A DNA stretch of 64,000 nt from Subtercola boreus (GTDB lineage Bacteria > Actinomycetota > Actinomycetes > Actinomycetales > Microbacteriaceae), in NCBI RefSeq assembly GCF_003399645.1, contig NZ_NBXD01000021.1, forward strand, positions 1 to 64,000, read 5' to 3'. Under the pieces are notes generated by a model. It was not told the origin of the DNA. It did no database searches and was given only the letters and a program-made list of their open reading frames with translations. A program made the position numbers and the translations under genes. Positions 62,509-64,000 of the stretch are shown piece after piece. Each line of letters starts with the position of its first letter. Position 1 is the first letter of the stretch.

Positions 62509-63378
62509 TCAGCGAGGTTGTGGAAAGTCCGGTACCTGTGGAGGAGTGGATGCCGCGGGCCGGGTGCGCGACGCGAGCGCCGCTTCGTAGAGGTCGCGCT
62601 TGCTGAGTCCGGTCGCGTCTGCGATCGCGGCGGCGGCATCCTTCAGGCGCGTACCGTCGGAGACGAGCTCCTGCACCTGCGCGACGCCGACCGCGAGCGT
62701 GACCTCGAGGGCGCCCGCACCCGCGACCACCAGCACGATCTCGCCCTTGACGCCCTCAGAGGCCCACGGCACGAGCGAGGCGGCAGAACCGCGCTTCACC
62801 TCCTCGTAGAGCTTGGTGAGCTCGCGGCACACCGCCACGACGCGGTCGTCGCCGAGCGCCGTCGCCACGTCGGCCAATGACGCGGCGAGGCGGTTGGGCG
62901 ATTCGAAGAACACCATCGTGCGGCGCTCGCGCACGAGATCGCCGAGCGCAGAGAGCCGCTCCCCCTGCTTGCGTGGAAGGAAGCCCTCGAACGTGAACCG
63001 GTCGGTCGGCAGGCCCGAGACCGCGAGCGCCGACACGACGGCCGACGGGCCCGGGATGATCGTGACATCCACCCCCGCGGCCACCGCAGCCTGCACGAGG
63101 TGGAAACCCGGGTCGGAGACGGTCGGCATGCCGGCGTCGCTCAGCACGACGAGGTCGGTGCTGCGGGCCAGTTCGACGAGCTCGGCCGCCTTCTCGCGCT
63201 CGTTGTGGTCGTGCAGGGCGATCAGGCGCGGGCGGTTCTCCACGCCGAGCGCACGCAGCAGCTTCGCCGTGACGCGGGTGTCTTCGGCCGCGACCACCTC
63301 GGCGGCCTCCAGGGTCTCGACGAGGCGTACGGAGGCATCCTTCAGGTTGCCGATGGGAGTGGCGGCGAGGATGATCAT
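62509..63378 (-). CDS. rsmI: 16S rRNA (cytidine1402-2'-O)-methyltransferase
   Basis: A 289-residue tetrapyrrole-methylase-fold enzyme. The start MIILAATPIGNLKDASVRLV, then VAAEDTRVTAKLLRALGV, LVVLSDAGMPTVSDPGF and FEGFLPRKQGERLSALGDL are characteristic. It 2'-O-methylates C1402 of 16S rRNA. It is divergent from the PMT gene with 31 bp between starts, a pairing widespread in actinobacteria. Confidence 0.95.
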   Translation of the reverse strand: MIILAATPIGNLKDASVRLVETLEAAEVVAAEDTRVTAKLLRALGVENRPRLIALHDHNEREKAAELVELARSTDLVVLSDAGMPTVSDPGFHLVQAAVAAGVDVTIIPGPSAVVSALAVSGLPTDRFTFEGFLPRKQGERLSALGDLVRERRTMVFFESPNRLAASLADVATALGDDRVVAVCRELTKLYEEVKRGSAASLVPWASEGVKGEIVLVVAGAGALEVTLAVGVAQVQELVSDGTRLKDAAAAIADATGLSKRDLYEAALASRTRPAASTPPQVPDFPQPR

Positions 63379-63409
63379 CCCCCCAGTGTCGCACCGCTAC
63401 CATGAGCGG

Positions 63410-64000
63410 GTGAGCCTTGCGACCGACGCCGAACCTCCAGCGCCCGACCAGCTCGCTGCCCCTGCCGCAGCCGAGGGGCCCCGCGGCAGCCGCCTCGACA
63501 CGTGGTGGGCCGGGCTCGTCAGCACTCCGGCGCGGCAGCGCGCCTGGCGCTGGGGCGGCCCCCTCGCGGTCACGCTCCTCGCGGCCATCCTGCGGCTCTG
63601 GAACCTCGGCGACCCGCACAGCCTGGTCTTCGACGAGACGTTCTACGTCAAAGACGCGTGGTCGCTGCTGCACCTCGGCTACGAGGGCTCCTGGCCCGCC
63701 ACGCCCGACCCCGCGTTCGACGCCGGCGACGTCGACACCTATCTCGCCGCTCCGGGCTATGTCGTGCATCCGCCCCTCGGCAAGTGGATCATCGCCCTCG
63801 GGCTAGCCGTCTTCGGCGCCGAGAACAGCTTCGGCTGGCGTGTCTCCGTGGCGGTCTGCGGCATCCTCGCCGTTCTGCTGGTCTCGCTGATCGGCACCAA
63901 GCTCTTCCACTCGACCCTGCTCGGCACCATCGCCGGCTTCCTCTTCGCCATCGACGGCCATGCGATCGTGATGGCGCGCATCGGCATCCTTGACGGCATC
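63410..64000 (+). CDS. Protein O-mannosyltransferase (PMT family), 5' part
   Basis: The first 197 residues of a polytopic glycosyltransferase cut by the window end. After a Pro/Ala-rich cytoplasmic tail, the first membrane helix (GGPLAVTLLAAILRLWNLG) leads into the catalytic loop LVFDETFYVKDAWS, with the Asp-Glu pair of GT-C enzymes, and VVHPPLGKWIIALGLAVFG. It transfers mannose from polyprenyl-phosphate-mannose to exported proteins. The start is GTG at 63410; the ATG at 63402 is followed by a stop. Confidence 0.92.
   Translation, partial: MSLATDAEPPAPDQLAAPAAAEGPRGSRLDTWWAGLVSTPARQRAWRWGGPLAVTLLAAILRLWNLGDPHSLVFDETFYVKDAWSLLHLGYEGSWPATPDPAFDAGDVDTYLAAPGYVVHPPLGKWIIALGLAVFGAENSFGWRVSVAVCGILAVLLVSLIGTKLFHSTLLGTIAGFLFAIDGHAIVMARIGILDGI

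Overview
The window is high-GC, densely packed bacterial chromosome of an actinobacterium. Family Microbacteriaceae is the best guess; this is an inference from gene order and protein style, not a database match. Signs of the phylum are a mycoredoxin, a PMT-type mannosyltransferase divergent from rsmI, an eno / FtsB-like / DUF501 block, many GTG starts, and the long-conserved order metG-tatD-rsmA-ispE, glmU-prs, rplY-pth-mfd. There is no rRNA, no CRISPR array, no prophage and no complete insertion sequence. Two tRNA genes were found.

Layout. 1-4266 is an accessory patch: the end of an IS21-like element that has truncated an alpha/beta hydrolase, an intact secreted paralogue, an XRE regulator, and a TetR/SDR divergent pair with a clear palindromic operator. 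4263-9946 holds a SulP anion transporter, a TPM-domain membrane protein followed by a PspA/IM30 protein (a membrane-stress module), a rhodanese and an SRPBCC protein with a textbook terminator. 9957-11610 holds a DUF998 membrane protein and a PHP hydrolase. 11851-20118 is a nearly complete trans-4-hydroxyproline catabolic cluster on the minus strand: GntR regulator, ProC, three-part D-hydroxyproline dehydrogenase (DAO-type flavoprotein, 2Fe-2S protein, FAD/NAD(P) protein), DapA-family deaminase, 4-hydroxyproline epimerase, and a ketoglutarate-semialdehyde-type dehydrogenase whose 3' end looks frameshifted. No transporter is in the cluster. 20281-28264 holds a TreS-like GH13 enzyme, a Tat-exported protein of unknown function, a PadR/ABC1-kinase pair, a tRNA with anticodon UAA, and an NDH-2 flavoprotein.

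28374-43967 is mostly housekeeping (DUF501, FtsB-like, enolase, HisRS, MazG, NhaA, Mfd, Pth, L25) with inserted transport and acyltransferase genes. 44147-49998 covers gluconokinase, an ABM membrane protein, guanine deaminase, 6-phosphogluconate dehydrogenase, an SDR and a small membrane protein. 50129-64000 covers mycoredoxin, Prs, GlmU, tRNA-Gln, MarR, an ABC-F protein, Apt, a 2H-phosphoesterase with an internal duplication, IspE, RsmA, TatD, MetG, RsmI and the start of a protein mannosyltransferase.

The most distinctive signal is not a gene. The window carries two families of fixed-length intergenic palindromes (63 nt, three copies; 46 nt, two copies) and at least eight recent-looking tandem duplications, many placed exactly on start codons, stop codons or protein tails. 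I did not find a convincing new defence or mobile system.
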